DNA from: CANRIN01 sp964493515
GTDB taxonomy: Bacteria > Bacillota > Clostridia > Oscillospirales > JAAYOS01
DNA: 15,990 bases
Assembly: GCA_964493515.1 (NCBI GenBank)
Contig: CAZBNJ010000041.1
Location: 1 to 15,990, forward strand
Reading direction: 5' to 3'
A model generated the notes under the pieces. That model made no database searches. It was not told the DNA's origin and was given only the letters and a program-made list of their open reading frames with translations. Position 1 is the first letter of the stretch; every line of letters starts with the position of its first letter. Made by a program: the position numbers and the translations under genes. Positions 14,367 to 15,990 of this stretch are shown here, in pieces.

Positions 14367-15747
14367 TATGTCGCTTGAGAAGGTCAAAATGCGCGAGCAG
14401 GACCCGCTTGTCCGAGCAAGAAACTTTGACGAAGTTACGCTCGGATACTCCGCCGAGGAGGCTATGGAGGAGGCTGCGCGCTGCCTGAACTGCAAGAACA
14501 GTCCGTGCGTGTCCGGCTGTCCGGTCGGGGTAAAGATACCGAATTTTATACAAAAACTTGTGTCCGGCGACTTTTCCGCCGCGATAGATACGATAAACGA
14601 GACCAATGCGCTTCCCGCAGTGTGCGGACGCGTCTGCCCGCAGGAGAGCCAGTGCGAGTCGAAGTGTGTGCGCGGCATAAAGGGCGAGCCGGTCGCGATA
14701 GGCAGGCTCGAGCGATTCGCCGCCGACTGGGCGCGCGAGAACCGCAAGTCCGCGCAGACCGCCGCTGCTGGGTCGAACGGGATAAAAGTGGCGGTAGTCG
14801 GCGGAGGACCTGCGGGTCTGACCTGCGCGGGCGACCTCGTCTCGATGGGCTACGACGTGACGCTGTTCGAGGCGTTCCACGTCGCGGGCGGAGTGCTGGT
14901 ATACGGCATACCCGAGTTCCGTCTGCCCAAGGCGATAGTCCGCAAAGAGATCGAAAACCTTGAGCGGCGCGGCGTGAAGATAGTCACGAATTTCATCGTC
15001 GGGCGCACGATGACGATAGACGAGATGTTTGAGGACGGCTTCAAGGCGGTATTTGTCGGCTCGGGCGCCGGATTGCCGCGATTTATGGGGATACCCGGAG
15101 AATCCTTGAGCGGCGTGTACTCGGCAAACGAGTTTCTGACGCGTATAAACCTGATGGGAGCGTATCGCGCGGAGACCGACACTCCGCTGAAGAGCGTGAA
15201 AAAGGTGGCGGTAGTCGGCGGAGGAAACGTCGCGATGGACGCCGCTCGATGCGCGCTTCGCGTCGGCGCGGAGAAGGTGTACATTGTCTATCGGCGCGGC
15301 ATGGATGAGATGCCCGCTCGCGTGGAGGAGATACATCACGCCGAGCAGGAGGGCGTAGAGTTTAAGCTGCTGCACAACCCGACCGAAATACTCGCCGACG
15401 AGCGCGGGGCGGTGCGCGGCGCGATACTTGCCGAGATGGAGCTTGGCGAGCCGGATGAGTCCGGTCGCCGCAGCCCCGTCGACTCGGGACGCCGCACCGA
15501 AATTGAGCTGGACTGCGTTATAATGGCGCTCGGTACGTCGCCGAATCCGCTTATTGCGTCGACCACCGAGTCGCTTTCGACCAATCGCCGAGGATGCCTC
15601 GAGGTGGACGATGAGCTGATGACCAGCTGTCCGGGCGTGTTCGCGGGCGGAGACGCGGTGACCGGCGCCGCGACGGTGATACTCGCGATGGGCGCGGGCA
15701 AGAAGGCTGCGGAGGCGATAGACAGGTACATAAAGGGGCTGGCGTGA
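14359..15747 (+). CDS. nfnB: NfnB-type (GltA/SudA-like) NADPH oxidoreductase, large subunit
   Basis: Partner of NfnA; carries FAD, two 4Fe-4S clusters and the NADP(H) site. The 462-residue protein resembles the glutamate synthase small subunit, and databases often call it NADPH-dependent glutamate synthase, but no large GltB subunit is in the window and the pairing with nfnA argues for Nfn/Sud. Cluster cysteines: C42, C45, C50, C54 and C89, C93, C99, C103. Two dinucleotide loops follow: VAVVGGGPAG (from 144, FAD) and VAVVGGGNVAMDAA (from 283, NADPH), with YRRGMDEMPAR after the second and the FAD-end motif GVFAGGDAVTGAATVI near the C-terminus. The TTG start gives MANMSLEKVKMREQDP, which matches the N-terminus I recall for relatives. 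It overlaps nfnA by eight bases. Confidence 0.9.
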   Translation: MANMSLEKVKMREQDPLVRARNFDEVTLGYSAEEAMEEAARCLNCKNSPCVSGCPVGVKIPNFIQKLVSGDFSAAIDTINETNALPAVCGRVCPQESQCESKCVRGIKGEPVAIGRLERFAADWARENRKSAQTAAAGSNGIKVAVVGGGPAGLTCAGDLVSMGYDVTLFEAFHVAGGVLVYGIPEFRLPKAIVRKEIENLERRGVKIVTNFIVGRTMTIDEMFEDGFKAVFVGSGAGLPRFMGIPGESLSGVYSANEFLTRINLMGAYRAETDTPLKSVKKVAVVGGGNVAMDAARCALRVGAEKVYIVYRRGMDEMPARVEEIHHAEQEGVEFKLLHNPTEILADERGAVRGAILAEMELGEPDESGRRSPVDSGRRTEIELDCVIMALGTSPNPLIASTTESLSTNRRGCLEVDDELMTSCPGVFAGGDAVTGAATVILAMGAGKKAAEAIDRYIKGLA

Positions 15748-15748
15748 T

Positions 15749-15990
15749 ATGCCGAAGGTGAAACTGACGATAACCGAGAGCGGGTGTCGGGGTGGATATT
15801 TCCAAAAGGGGCAGGAGTTTATTGTCGAGGACCTGTGCCCGCCGCTCTGCCACGAGCTGTGGAACGGCATCTATCCGATGGTATACGCACTGCTGAACGG
15901 TGCGGAGCTGGACTACGGCGACACTCGCGCGAAGATGTTCGATGCCGAGTGCCCCGATGGGCACCGCGTGAAGATCCACGGCGAGGTCGT
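15749..15990 (+). CDS. TIGR04076 family protein of unknown function (cut by window edge)
   Basis: 80 codons are visible before the right edge. The protein begins MPKVKLTITESGCRGGYFQK, continues with a GQEFIVED segment, then CPPLCHELWNGIYPMVYALLNGAE and CPDGHRVKIHGEV. The spaced G-C-x-x-G, GQxF, PxxxCxxxW, YPxVxALxxGA and CPDG pattern matches, from memory, the TIGR04076 family, small proteins of roughly 80-100 residues without assigned function; only a few residues are probably missing. Four cysteines (C13, C30, C34, C68) could bind metal or be redox-active, which is inference. ATG 15749 is one base after the nfnB stop, with AAAGGGG ten bases upstream, so it is probably co-transcribed with nfnAB. 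Confidence 0.75.
   Translation, partial: MPKVKLTITESGCRGGYFQKGQEFIVEDLCPPLCHELWNGIYPMVYALLNGAELDYGDTRAKMFDAECPDGHRVKIHGEV

Noticed and set aside
15519..15524. Perfect TATAAT inside nfnB
   Set aside because: It encodes the end of the CVIM segment in nfnB, and the nearest TTGAGC is only ten bases upstream, too close for a sigma-A promoter.
14275..15870. 531-codon open frame on the minus strand opposite nfnB
   Set aside because: Mirror frame of nfnB in the same codon register. The product is rich in Arg, His and Tyr, as expected of antisense translation, and matches no family I know.

Overview
The window is an ordinary housekeeping stretch of a GC-rich, anaerobic member of the Bacillota, most likely an uncultured Clostridia lineage. 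Four things point there: a PolC-type replicative polymerase (a Bacillota hallmark), the pyrH-frr-uppS-cdsA-dxr-rseP-ispG-polC order, the MEP route to isoprenoids, and an NfnAB-type ferredoxin/NADPH transhydrogenase typical of strict anaerobes. The DNA looks clearly GC-rich by eye, yet isoleucine is written mainly with ATA, an unusual combination. No mobile element, CRISPR array, tRNA, rRNA or foreign-looking island is visible, and no gap between genes exceeds about 120 bases.

Layout. The left edge (1-96, minus strand) holds the first 32 codons of a probable endonuclease III gene, divergent from glyA (204-1445). The two share a 107-base intergenic region with overlapping back-to-back promoters. 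glyA ends at a strong hairpin terminator (1459-1487). rarA (1562-2825) follows with its own near-consensus promoter. A third promoter (about 2848-2876) starts a tight operon from 2909 to 13437: pyrH, frr, uppS, cdsA, dxr, rseP, ispG, polC. Most of its junctions are 1-4 base overlaps or gaps of a few bases, so transcription and translation are probably coupled. A further promoter (13456-13484) drives nfnA and nfnB, followed one base later by a TIGR04076-like small protein gene cut by the right edge.

How the genes fit together. The long operon joins nucleotide supply (UMP kinase), ribosome recycling, two MEP enzymes (Dxr, IspG), the prenyl synthase that uses the products to make the undecaprenyl carrier (UppS), CDP-diacylglycerol synthesis (CdsA), an intramembrane protease of envelope stress (RseP) and the replicative polymerase (PolC). 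Envelope growth and replication genes are thus expressed together. IspG needs reducing power from ferredoxin or flavodoxin, and the neighbouring Nfn pair balances reduced ferredoxin, NADH and NADPH; that link is inference.

I found no previously undescribed system. The points most worth a second look are the ATA preference, an insertion in the PolC OB fold, the altered IspG active-site-region motif, the TIGR04076-like gene coupled to nfnAB, and the trimmed gene order (no tsf before pyrH, no proS before polC).
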